Shown one piece after another: positions 26,545 through 34,838 of a stretch of DNA of 51,916 bases; position 1 is the stretch's first letter, and each line of letters begins with the position of its first letter. The notes below the pieces were generated by a model. That model had not been told where the DNA came from. It worked only from the letters and a program-made list of their open reading frames with translations, and searched no databases. The stretch is from positions 1-51,916 of the forward strand of contig JAKSNQ010000004.1 of assembly GCA_024399615.1 (NCBI GenBank), written 5' to 3'. The stretch comes from Paludibacteraceae bacterium. Its GTDB lineage: Bacteria > Bacteroidota > Bacteroidia > Bacteroidales > Paludibacteraceae. The position numbers were made by a program, and so were the translations under genes.

Positions 26545-29412
26545 TTATTTTTTCTTTTTGAATGCCACACGTATAGCTTGCTTAGCACCATATGGCAAAA
26601 TATACTTAAGCTTATCCTCCGACTTACGCATGGTTGAGCAATCCGGATTATCTCGATAGAGGTGGATAGCGTCAAACTCGCACTTGGTCGTGCAGACACC
26701 ACAACCAATGCACTTGTTTTCATCAACCACAGAAGCACCACATTTGAGGCAACGAGCGGTCTCAATGCGAATCTGCTCCTCGGTAAGTGCCACAGTCTGG
26801 TCACGGAAACTGAGTTTAGCAGGTGTACCTGACGGATCCTGAAGTTTTCCGGGTATCTGACGTGGACTATGATCGTAATCAGAAATGCGAATATCGGATT
26901 TGTCCAACTCTTTAAACTGACGGCGATCACGCCCAATCGTCAAAGACGAGTGAGGCTGTACGAACCGGTGAATAGAGATAGCCGCCTGTTTACCAGCTGC
27001 AATGGCATCGATAGCAAACTTTGGTCCCGTATAAACGTCACCTCCAACGAAGATATCCGGTTCCGCAGTCTGATAGGTAAGAGCATCTGCCACAGCCCCA
27101 TTACCACGGCCCAACTGTACTTTCGAACCTTGGAGCAGGTCACCCCACTCAACAGCCTGACCGACAGAGAAGATAATATGTCGACACTCGATGGTGAGAG
27201 TGTCATTCTCATCATATAGTGGTGCAAAACGGCCCTCTGCATCCTTCACCTGAATGCATTTTTTGAGCACAATACCATTGACAGCCCCCTGCTCATCCAC
27301 CAACACTTCTTTAGGTCCCCAACCACAATTAAGTGACACGTTTTCTGCCTCTACAAGTTCGACCTCATGTCGGGAAGCAGGCATTTGGTCACGCTGCTCA
27401 AGACAGAACATATGAACACGAGTCTTTTCAACATCCTGATGCAACACCTTGGCACGGAGATCCAGAATAAATTTCTCGGCAGGCGATTTTGCTTCTGGCA
27501 CGCAACGAACGGCACAACGTGCCACATCAATGGCCACGTTGCCACCACCGATTACGACCACATCGCCTTGAACGTCGAACTGTTCGGACTCATTCACTTG
27601 ATGGAGGAAATCGACAGCCGTATAGGTACCCTTGGCATTGTCGTTAGGCACGCCAGGACGTCGACCACCCTGACAACCAATAGCAATATAGAAGGCTTTG
27701 TACCCCTGTGCGCGAAGGTCATCCAGCGTGAGGTTCTTGCCAATCTCAACACCAGTCTTAATCTCCACGCCCATCTGACGCATCACGTCAATCTCAGCAT
27801 CAATGACATCTTTTTCCAAGACAAATGATGGGATGCCATAGCGCAACATGCCACCCGGCCGCGAGTTTTTCTCAAAAACGGTTGGCTTGTAGCCCTTTTC
27901 GGCCAAATAGAATGCACAACTCAGTCCGGCCGGTCCAGCGCCTATAATGGCCACTTTCTCATCGAATCCGCCCTTGAGTGAAGGAATAACCTTCTTCGGG
28001 ACGAAGCGAACCTGGGCATCAAGATCCTGTTGTGCGATGAAGCGTTTTACCTCGTCGATAGCGATTGCCTCATCGATAGTACCTCGCGTACAAGCATCCT
28101 CGCATCGGCGGTTGCAGACACGACCACAGACTGCGGGGAAAGGATTTTCCTTTTTAATAAGGGCCAAAGCATCGGTATAACGTCCCTCAGCTGCCATACG
28201 CAAGTAGCCCTGGATTGCGATATGAGCAGGGCATGCCGCTTTGCATGGTGCGGTGCCCGTGTCGTAGCATGAGATGCGATTATCGTCGCGATAGTTCTCG
28301 TTCCACATCGCCTCACTCCACTTAACCTCAGTAGGTAACGGCATCTTCGGATAAGTGGCCTGGCTGCCATCTTTTTTGCAAAGTTTACGTCCTAATTTGA
28401 CTGCACCTGCCGGGCAATACTCTACACATCGTCCACATGCTACACAATTCTCAGGCAACACTTTCGCCACATGGGCCGAGCGAGACATGTTAGGCGTATT
28501 GAAGAGTTGCGAAGTACGTAGGGCATAGCATACATTAATATTACAGTTGCAAATAGCGAAGATTTTGTCCTCTCCATCGATATTTGTAATCTGATGCACA
28601 AATCCATTCTCTTCGCCTTGACGGAAGATATCAAGTGCCTCTTCACGAGTAATGTATCGCCCTCCCTTGTTGGTCTCCACCACATAATCAGCCATGTCAC
28701 CCATAGCCACGCACCAACCCTCCGGGTCATCCGCACATCCCTCGTCGAAAGTCTTGCGGGACATACGGCATGAACATGGTGCAGCAGCATACTTGCCATC
28801 ATATTTGTCCAACCAATGTGAGATATGTTCCACGCTGGCGGTATTGTTTTGCAACGCAATTGCTTTCTCAACAGGTATTACGTGCATACCGATGCCTGCA
28901 CCTCCAGGAGGTACCATATGAGTAAGTCCCTCCAAAGGGATACGCGTCATACGCTCAAAGAAACGCCCCAATTCAGGATGTGCCTCAAGGAGATCCTTGT
29001 TCATATTGGAGAACTCACCAGATCCGGGGACAAACATTGGCAATACCCATTGCTTCTCATGCTTATCGTTCTCATAGTTCCATTCGAGTACGCCGTTGTA
29101 TGATAATGTTTCCAACATCTCTTGCACCTTCTCCGGCTTCAGTTCCGGATTAGCAGCACAGATTTCAGGGAACGTTTTGGGTTTATGAATACCACCCATA
29201 TTGAGACAGAGCTGTGCCATCTCATCGGTAGGTACAAGTATAGCTACAGCCCAATATTCTGGGTCGTACTTGGTCACCTTCTGAATGCCAAGTTTAATAG
29301 GCGCACGGTCAGTAATGGTCTTACCGAGTTTCAAAATCAACGGACGAACATCCGCATCGGTTAGGTTGTTTACCCAATCAGGGTAGAAACCAGCTAAAGG
29401 GTCGTTTTTCAT
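26545..29412 (-). CDS. Large multi-[4Fe-4S] FAD/NAD(P) oxidoreductase (GltD-type C-terminal half)
   Basis: 955-residue electron-transfer flavoprotein. Residues 1-310 are a cysteine-containing domain I cannot name (C213, C215, C226, C234; C288, C290, C295). Residues 323-333 carry a ferredoxin CXXCXXCXXXC cluster. Residues 385-445 have the glutamate-synthase small-subunit pattern (C390, C394, C429, C433, C437, C441). An FAD site GAGPAG (491-496) and an NAD(P) site GGGNVA (622-627) follow. A last ferredoxin-like segment has C888, C891, C901, C904, C907, C911. It probably moves electrons between NAD(P)H and an iron-sulfur partner. Lying between hypB and hypA, it may be tied to a nickel enzyme, but its substrate is unknown. 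Confidence 0.85.
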   Translation of the reverse strand: MKNDPLAGFYPDWVNNLTDADVRPLILKLGKTITDRAPIKLGIQKVTKYDPEYWAVAILVPTDEMAQLCLNMGGIHKPKTFPEICAANPELKPEKVQEMLETLSYNGVLEWNYENDKHEKQWVLPMFVPGSGEFSNMNKDLLEAHPELGRFFERMTRIPLEGLTHMVPPGGAGIGMHVIPVEKAIALQNNTASVEHISHWLDKYDGKYAAAPCSCRMSRKTFDEGCADDPEGWCVAMGDMADYVVETNKGGRYITREEALDIFRQGEENGFVHQITNIDGEDKIFAICNCNINVCYALRTSQLFNTPNMSRSAHVAKVLPENCVACGRCVEYCPAGAVKLGRKLCKKDGSQATYPKMPLPTEVKWSEAMWNENYRDDNRISCYDTGTAPCKAACPAHIAIQGYLRMAAEGRYTDALALIKKENPFPAVCGRVCNRRCEDACTRGTIDEAIAIDEVKRFIAQQDLDAQVRFVPKKVIPSLKGGFDEKVAIIGAGPAGLSCAFYLAEKGYKPTVFEKNSRPGGMLRYGIPSFVLEKDVIDAEIDVMRQMGVEIKTGVEIGKNLTLDDLRAQGYKAFYIAIGCQGGRRPGVPNDNAKGTYTAVDFLHQVNESEQFDVQGDVVVIGGGNVAIDVARCAVRCVPEAKSPAEKFILDLRAKVLHQDVEKTRVHMFCLEQRDQMPASRHEVELVEAENVSLNCGWGPKEVLVDEQGAVNGIVLKKCIQVKDAEGRFAPLYDENDTLTIECRHIIFSVGQAVEWGDLLQGSKVQLGRGNGAVADALTYQTAEPDIFVGGDVYTGPKFAIDAIAAGKQAAISIHRFVQPHSSLTIGRDRRQFKELDKSDIRISDYDHSPRQIPGKLQDPSGTPAKLSFRDQTVALTEEQIRIETARCLKCGASVVDENKCIGCGVCTTKCEFDAIHLYRDNPDCSTMRKSEDKLKYILPYGAKQAIRVAFKKKK

Positions 29413-29463
29413 ACTTTGGGTATTTTATTAAGAAATTATACTATTTTGATGAGGCTGATAATA

Positions 29464-30126
29464 TCAGTCAATTATATGAGTTTTCAGCCATTCTATCCAC
29501 TTATCAAAGCCTTCTCCGGTTTTGGCTGATACAAAAATGATATCTGCTTGAGGATTCAGTTTATGAATACGTTCCTCTACCGCTTCTTTGCTGAAATCGT
29601 CAAAGACAGAAAGCGTATCGCATTTATTGATAATTACACAACGGCATATACTGAACATCAATGGATATTTAAGCGGTTTGTCATCACCTTCCGGTACAGA
29701 AAGAATCATTACATTCATCGTGGCACCGGTATCAAACTCGGCAGGACAAACGAGGTTTCCCACATTCTCCAGGAAAACCAAGTCAAGATCATCCGTACCA
29801 AACTCGCGTAAACCCTGACGCGTCATGTCTGCATCAAGATGACACATGCCACCGGTATGAATCTGGATGGCTCGGACGCCTGTTTCAATAATGCGTGCTG
29901 CATCAATATCACCATCGATATCGGCCTCCATGACACCAATTTTAATTTCATCTTTGAGTTGCAAGATAGTACGGCGAAGTAATGTCGTTTTTCCTGCACC
30001 AGGTGAAGACATGAGGTTGATGAGACAAGTATTTTTCGCCCTCAACTCCTCACGAAGAAGGTTAGCATCGGCATCGTTATCTTCAAAGATGCTACGCTTA
30101 ACCTCAATAATTTTGTAGTTTTTCAT
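29464..30126 (-). CDS. hypB: HypB, nickel-insertion GTPase
   Basis: GTPase that works with HypA in nickel delivery. The P-loop SSPGAGKTT lies at 40-48. The GGMCHLDADM segment carries the conserved Cys/His metal site of the G domain, and ENVGNLVCPAEFD holds a second conserved cysteine. NKCD is the guanine-specificity motif. The N-terminal high-affinity CXXCGC nickel motif and the His-rich stretch of some HypB proteins are absent; many species lack them. The ATG overlaps the rdgB stop as ATGA, so the two are translationally coupled. Confidence 0.94.
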   Translation of the reverse strand: MKNYKIIEVKRSIFEDNDADANLLREELRAKNTCLINLMSSPGAGKTTLLRRTILQLKDEIKIGVMEADIDGDIDAARIIETGVRAIQIHTGGMCHLDADMTRQGLREFGTDDLDLVFLENVGNLVCPAEFDTGATMNVMILSVPEGDDKPLKYPLMFSICRCVIINKCDTLSVFDDFSKEAVEERIHKLNPQADIIFVSAKTGEGFDKWIEWLKTHIID

Positions 30127-30767
30127 GATATCTTTACCTTATTTAAATATTCCGCAAGCGCCTGCATAGCGCGCGCACGATGCGAGATTTTATTTTTGAT
30201 CTCATATGGCAGAACAGCAAAGGGTTCATCATAACCTTCGGGAATGAACAGTGGGTCATAACCAAAACCATGGTCCCCCTTTTCTTCGGTAGCCATCGTT
30301 CCCCGCACGATACCATCAAACTGTATATCAGCAGTCAGTTTGGTACTATCGTTTGATTCCAAAAGATTCCACAGATAGAGTGTAACAACTGTTCGAAAAT
30401 GAGCAGAACGATCAGTTTTATCCTTCAACTCGCGAAGCGCTTTCTCACAATTGCTTTTCGAGTTCGCCTCGGGGCCTGACCAGCGAGCAGAATAGACACC
30501 CGGGGCCCCATCGAGTGCATGTATTTCGAGACCCGTATCATCAGCAAAACAACCTGCCACATCGGCCGGCAACTGATTAACATGCCGCATGCACCAATCA
30601 TATACAAAATCAGCTTTCAGGCGCGAGTTTCCTTCGAGCGTATCAGCCGTCTCTGGGATATCAGCAAGTAAACCTATCTCGTTGAGACTGAGGATTGTAT
30701 AGTTCGGCAATATCATGCGAGCCTCATCCAATTTGTGGGCATTATTAGTTGCAAAAACAAGAACCAT
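30123..30767 (-). CDS. rdgB: RdgB/HAM1 non-canonical purine NTP pyrophosphatase
   Basis: House-cleaning enzyme that hydrolyses ITP, dITP and XTP to monophosphates. Family motifs are FATNNAHKLDEAR (N-terminus), FADDTGLEIHALDGAPGVYSAR (split over the active site) and the C-terminal HGFGYDPLF and SHRARAM segments. The length of 214 residues is slightly long because of a short extra stretch near residues 135-155. Its stop overlaps the hypB start by four bases. The 83-base spacer upstream shows no clear promoter. Confidence 0.95.
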   Translation of the reverse strand: MVLVFATNNAHKLDEARMILPNYTILSLNEIGLLADIPETADTLEGNSRLKADFVYDWCMRHVNQLPADVAGCFADDTGLEIHALDGAPGVYSARWSGPEANSKSNCEKALRELKDKTDRSAHFRTVVTLYLWNLLESNDSTKLTADIQFDGIVRGTMATEEKGDHGFGYDPLFIPEGYDEPFAVLPYEIKNKISHRARAMQALAEYLNKVKIS

Positions 30768-30850
30768 AAAATTTAAATAATCGACTATTATGTAGTTGGA
30801 AATAATAAGTTATTTGATAATAACACGTTAACCAATGGATAACAAAACAA

Positions 30851-32029
30851 TTATCCGAGTGTTCGCGGAATCAGGCCTAAGCCCGGACGATTGGGTAGCG
30901 ACAATTTTCCTTGCTTCACCTCCACCCCTTCAAAGAGGTCATTACTGATAAGCAGGTTACCATCCAAGTCGGCAAAATCCACTAAAGGCGAGAGAGTGGC
31001 AGCAGCCGTAACGGCACAAGAAGTTTCAGTCATACAACCTATCATCAAATGCATGCCTTGCGCACGAGCATATGCCATCATTTGTAACGCCTCGCGAATG
31101 CCGGTTGACTTCATGAGTTTGATGTTTATGCCGGAAAAAGCACCTTGAATCAGAGGCAGATCTTTGAGTCGCTGAACCGATTCGTCTGCAATAATAGGGA
31201 GAGGACTATGCTGTGTGAGCCAAGCCAAATCATCCAGTTGAGTTTTTGGCATAGGTTGTTCTACCATCTGTACACCTTGGTCATGCAACCAATAAATCTT
31301 ATCCAAAGCCTCCTGTCGGTCTGTCCAACCTTGATTGGCATCCACGACCAACGGCAAATTGGAAACAGAACGTATCGTTCGCACCATTTCTTCATCACCA
31401 TGGTATCCTACTTTCACTTTGAGCACATTGTATCTCTCTGCACATTCGAGCGTTTTTTCCTTCACTATCTCGGGCGTATCTATACCAATTGTAAACGAAG
31501 TAGAAGGTGCCTTATGTGGATTTAATCCAAGCAGTTGATAAAGTGGACGACCGGTCAACTGACCTATCAAGTCGTGAAGTGCAATATCTACTGCAGCCTT
31601 TGCTGGTGTTTCACCATCGCCCAATGTGTCAAGATACGTCATAATATCTTCCAGCAAAAATGGAGATGCAAACTGCTCCAAATTCACACGACGGAGAAAA
31701 GCAAGAGTGCCATCGACGGTATATCCAAGATAAGGAGGAAGAGACGCTTCGCCATGACCTATACATCCCTCATACTGAATGCGTACCTGCACAGAAGGTG
31801 TAGTCTTGCGAGAATAAGATGACACTGTAAATGTGTGGCGTAGCGCCAATTCGTATGGATAGAAAGACAACGACATCTTACCATTCGGAGAGTGTTGAAC
31901 CATAGGCGATGTCATTTCTGACAACCGATCAGGATCGTTCTCAAAACGCATCGACGCCATCAAGTCGGGCGCAAGTAATGAACCCGTCATCAGCAATCCT
32001 GCTTTTTTGATAAAATCACGTCTTTCCAT
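30851..32029 (-). CDS. Dipeptide epimerase (L-Ala-D/L-Glu type) with a Tat-like signal
   Basis: Enolase-superfamily enzyme of the muconate-lactonizing subgroup that epimerises dipeptides such as those from peptidoglycan recycling. Catalytic and metal residues are K204 and K206 (the KVK motif), D230, E257, D282 and K304, all in the expected order. The N-terminus MERRDFIKKAGLL is a twin-arginine motif followed by a moderately hydrophobic stretch ending near MAS, so the folded enzyme is probably exported by Tat to the periplasm. It has 392 residues including the leader. It lies 29 bases after the ABC-F gene. Substrate specificity is inferred from the family. Confidence 0.88.
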   Translation of the reverse strand: MERRDFIKKAGLLMTGSLLAPDLMASMRFENDPDRLSEMTSPMVQHSPNGKMSLSFYPYELALRHTFTVSSYSRKTTPSVQVRIQYEGCIGHGEASLPPYLGYTVDGTLAFLRRVNLEQFASPFLLEDIMTYLDTLGDGETPAKAAVDIALHDLIGQLTGRPLYQLLGLNPHKAPSTSFTIGIDTPEIVKEKTLECAERYNVLKVKVGYHGDEEMVRTIRSVSNLPLVVDANQGWTDRQEALDKIYWLHDQGVQMVEQPMPKTQLDDLAWLTQHSPLPIIADESVQRLKDLPLIQGAFSGINIKLMKSTGIREALQMMAYARAQGMHLMIGCMTETSCAVTAAATLSPLVDFADLDGNLLISNDLFEGVEVKQGKLSLPNRPGLGLIPRTLG

Positions 32030-32058
32030 TGATATAACTAAAATTGGACATTTAATAT

Positions 32059-33936
32059 TTATATCTCGCTGAGTTCAAGCCAACGCATCTCTTTCTCATC
32101 CAGAAGACGTTGCACCTCTTCGTAACGAGCAGACGCTTTTGCAATCTCATTCATATCAGTAAGTCCACCCGAAAGAGCAGCTTCCAATCCGGCCTTCTCA
32201 TCTTCGAGTTGCGGCAGTTCGGCCTCAAGTGCCTTGAGTTCCTGTTGTTCCTTGAACGATAGTTTGCGAGGCTTCTCGTTCAGGCGTGGTTTAGCAGATT
32301 CGACGGAGATAGGACTGCCTTTGACATCGGCTTTTTGAGGGGTAGCATTGTCTGACGCACGCGTTTCATCTTTTGATTTTTGCTCTTCGTCGTAACGATA
32401 CTGTGTATAGTTTCCCGGAAAATCTTTCACCACACCCTGTCCCTTGAATACGAGCAGGTGATCAACTACCTTGTCCATGAAATATCGATCGTGCGACACA
32501 ACGATGAGACAACCGCGGAAGTGCTGTAGATAGTCTTCAAGGATATTGAGTGTCTGAATATCCAAATCATTGGTAGGCTCATCAAGGATGAGGAAATTGG
32601 GATTCCTCATGAGCACGCGACATAGATTAAGTCGCTGCTTCTCTCCACCCGATAATTTGTCAACATAGTCATATTGTTGAGATGGCGAAAATTGAAAATG
32701 CTGCAAAAATTGCGATGCAGTAAGTCTGCGACCGCCACCCATATCTATTTCCTCGGCTTCTTCGCGTATTACATCCAGCACTTTCATTCCTTGTGAGAAA
32801 GGTAAACCGGACTGAGAGAAATAACCAAACTGAACTGTTTCACCTATATCGAAGCGTCCGGAATCAGGTTTTTCAATACCCAACAACATCTTCAAGAACG
32901 TAGATTTTCCGGTACCATTATTGCCAATGATACCCATCTTTTCAAAGCGTGCAAAATTGTAATAGAAATCCTTGAGGATAACCAATCGTTCGGGCTGATT
33001 GCCATCAGAATGTGCCAACGCACACTCACCCGTCTCGCGTACGTACGATTTATTTATATATTGTGCCTCAAAAATCTTGGAGCCAATATAGACGCCACGA
33101 TTCTCAAGATGGATATTCTGGTCAATAATCTGCTGCTTGGCCCTGTCCTCAATTTGGTAAAATGCATCTTTGCGCGCCACGGACTTGTGTCCACGCGCCT
33201 GCGGCATGCGTCTCATCCAATCTAGTTCGGTCCGATAGAGATTCTTATATTTCTCGGTTTCAGCATTAAAGACATCAATACGCTCGGCACGTTTCTCCAA
33301 ATAATAAGAATAATTGCCATGATATGTAAAGAGTGTCTGTTGGTCTATCTCAAGTATGTCAGAACAAACACGATCCAGGAAATAACGATCGTGAGTAACC
33401 ATAAGCAAAGCCATGCTACTACGACGCAGAAAATCCTCCAACCACTCAACCATAGATAAGTCCAAATGGTTAGTCGGCTCATCAAGAATGAGCAATTCTG
33501 GTTCAGAGATGAGAACAGAGGCCAAGGCGACACGCTTGAGTTGCCCACCCGACAAGGTGCCTATTTTCTGCTCCAAATGACTAATACTCAGTTTTCCCAA
33601 AATCTGTTTGTACTTGGTCTCATAGTCCCACTCTTTTTGCAATTCCGTCTCTGCCGGGGCATGCAACATACATGCCTGCAAAACGGTCATATGCTCCGGA
33701 AAAGAAGGTTGCTGACTGAGGTATCCTATACGAAGATCCCGCTTGGTGGAGATTTGTCCTTCGTCGTAGTCTTGTTCGCCCGTGATTATATTGAGCAACG
33801 TTGTCTTACCCGATCCATTACGCGCCACCAACGCCACACGTTGTCCCTCCGAGATACCAAAACTGATACGCTCGAAAAGCAACTTATCGCCAAACGACTT
33901 GGTTAGATTTTCAACTTGCAGGTATGAAACTGGCAT
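32059..33936 (-). CDS. ABC-F family ATPase (Uup-like)
   Basis: Soluble tandem ABC protein without membrane domains; such proteins act on ribosomes or, for Uup, in DNA and ribosome quality control. The first Walker A is NGSGKTT (K44) and the second NNGTGKST (K344). Both halves have LSGGQ/LSGGE signatures and LILDEPTNHLD / LILDEPTNDLD Walker B motifs. The arm region with RMPQARGHKSVARKDAF and a C-terminal Lys/Glu-rich coiled coil (about 520-625) point to the Uup subgroup rather than antibiotic-resistance types. It sits 26 bases after the WYL gene. Confidence 0.92.
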   Translation of the reverse strand: MPVSYLQVENLTKSFGDKLLFERISFGISEGQRVALVARNGSGKTTLLNIITGEQDYDEGQISTKRDLRIGYLSQQPSFPEHMTVLQACMLHAPAETELQKEWDYETKYKQILGKLSISHLEQKIGTLSGGQLKRVALASVLISEPELLILDEPTNHLDLSMVEWLEDFLRRSSMALLMVTHDRYFLDRVCSDILEIDQQTLFTYHGNYSYYLEKRAERIDVFNAETEKYKNLYRTELDWMRRMPQARGHKSVARKDAFYQIEDRAKQQIIDQNIHLENRGVYIGSKIFEAQYINKSYVRETGECALAHSDGNQPERLVILKDFYYNFARFEKMGIIGNNGTGKSTFLKMLLGIEKPDSGRFDIGETVQFGYFSQSGLPFSQGMKVLDVIREEAEEIDMGGGRRLTASQFLQHFQFSPSQQYDYVDKLSGGEKQRLNLCRVLMRNPNFLILDEPTNDLDIQTLNILEDYLQHFRGCLIVVSHDRYFMDKVVDHLLVFKGQGVVKDFPGNYTQYRYDEEQKSKDETRASDNATPQKADVKGSPISVESAKPRLNEKPRKLSFKEQQELKALEAELPQLEDEKAGLEAALSGGLTDMNEIAKASARYEEVQRLLDEKEMRWLELSEI

Positions 33937-33962
33937 GGATATAAGATACGATATGGAAACAA

Positions 33963-34754
33963 TTAGAAGAGCGACAACTGGTCTGCCATAGGAGCAGGTT
34001 TCTCCTTTTTAACAATTTGTTGTTTAGCTTCCTTGACAGGCTTTTCTTTAGATGCTTTCGTTGGCTTCTCTTTAGGAACGGCCGGAGTCTTCGCCTTGCG
34101 TTTAGGTGCACGTGCTTCGAAAAAGGCCTGAAAGAATACTTCACCATTGAACCAACGCGGCATAGTCTGCTTACCCTTAGTCAGACAAGCAGTCTTCACG
34201 TCGGACAACATATACACCTGCACTTCCACATTGTCATCTCCCTTGAGCGGTTTGGCAGCCAGATACCACAGATGATCTTTTTCTTGCAAACAATACGGAA
34301 TTGCCTCAACAGAACGCATATGCTTCTCCTCCTTGAACTCCATACGCAATGCACACTTGTCACGCATAGCTCTGAGCACGACTGACAATAGCGCTTGACG
34401 ATCGTTTGTTTTCTCAAAGATTACTCGCTTCTGCAAATCAACAGAATCAATCAACAGGGAAGAGAGTGCCATGGTGTCCAGCACGCGAAGACGAAGAGTA
34501 GTATCGCGCAAGTCATCGGAATTGGCGATGTAGTAGCAATTGGTAAAATTGGTATCGCAGCCAATGTAGATACCGAACATCTGAGATATAGCCTCGCGAT
34601 GACGATGAAACGTACGCAGAGGATAGACCTTCTCGTTACTCGTGTTCAAGGGCGACTGTGCCCATTGTTGGTCAATTTCTCGTTTAGTGATGCGGCCTGC
34701 TGAGTGAATGGTACTAACCAGCCAAATCAGTTGATTGTAAAGGGAAGCTGCCAT
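33963..34754 (-). CDS. WYL-domain regulator ending in a sliding-clamp-binding motif
   Basis: Putative DNA-binding regulator of 263 residues. The N-terminal part (about 1-75) looks like a helix-turn-helix domain (GRITKREIDQQW, then TFHRHREAI). The middle (about 110-200) is a WYL ligand-sensing domain, with HLWYLAAKPL giving the motif. Residues about 214-257 are a Lys/Ala/Pro/Glu-rich, probably disordered, tail. The last residues are DQLSLF, which fits the bacterial beta-clamp consensus QL[S/D]LF. A longer frame begins at a TTG (34796); the ATG at 34754 is preferred. WYL proteins often act in DNA-damage or phage-defence control. The clamp link is my inference. Confidence 0.85.
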   Translation of the reverse strand: MAASLYNQLIWLVSTIHSAGRITKREIDQQWAQSPLNTSNEKVYPLRTFHRHREAISQMFGIYIGCDTNFTNCYYIANSDDLRDTTLRLRVLDTMALSSLLIDSVDLQKRVIFEKTNDRQALLSVVLRAMRDKCALRMEFKEEKHMRSVEAIPYCLQEKDHLWYLAAKPLKGDDNVEVQVYMLSDVKTACLTKGKQTMPRWFNGEVFFQAFFEARAPKRKAKTPAVPKEKPTKASKEKPVKEAKQQIVKKEKPAPMADQLSLF

Positions 34755-34838
34755 GGCATTGGGGAGGGGGTATTTTGTTAATTCCCCGTTTATCAATTAA
34801 TTAAACATATATGGGTGGTAATTATTACACCCTTTTGA

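Noticed and set aside
26093..30126. Evidence for a NiFe hydrogenase operon
   Set aside because: Only hypA and hypB are present; no large or small hydrogenase subunit or hypC-F is found in the window.
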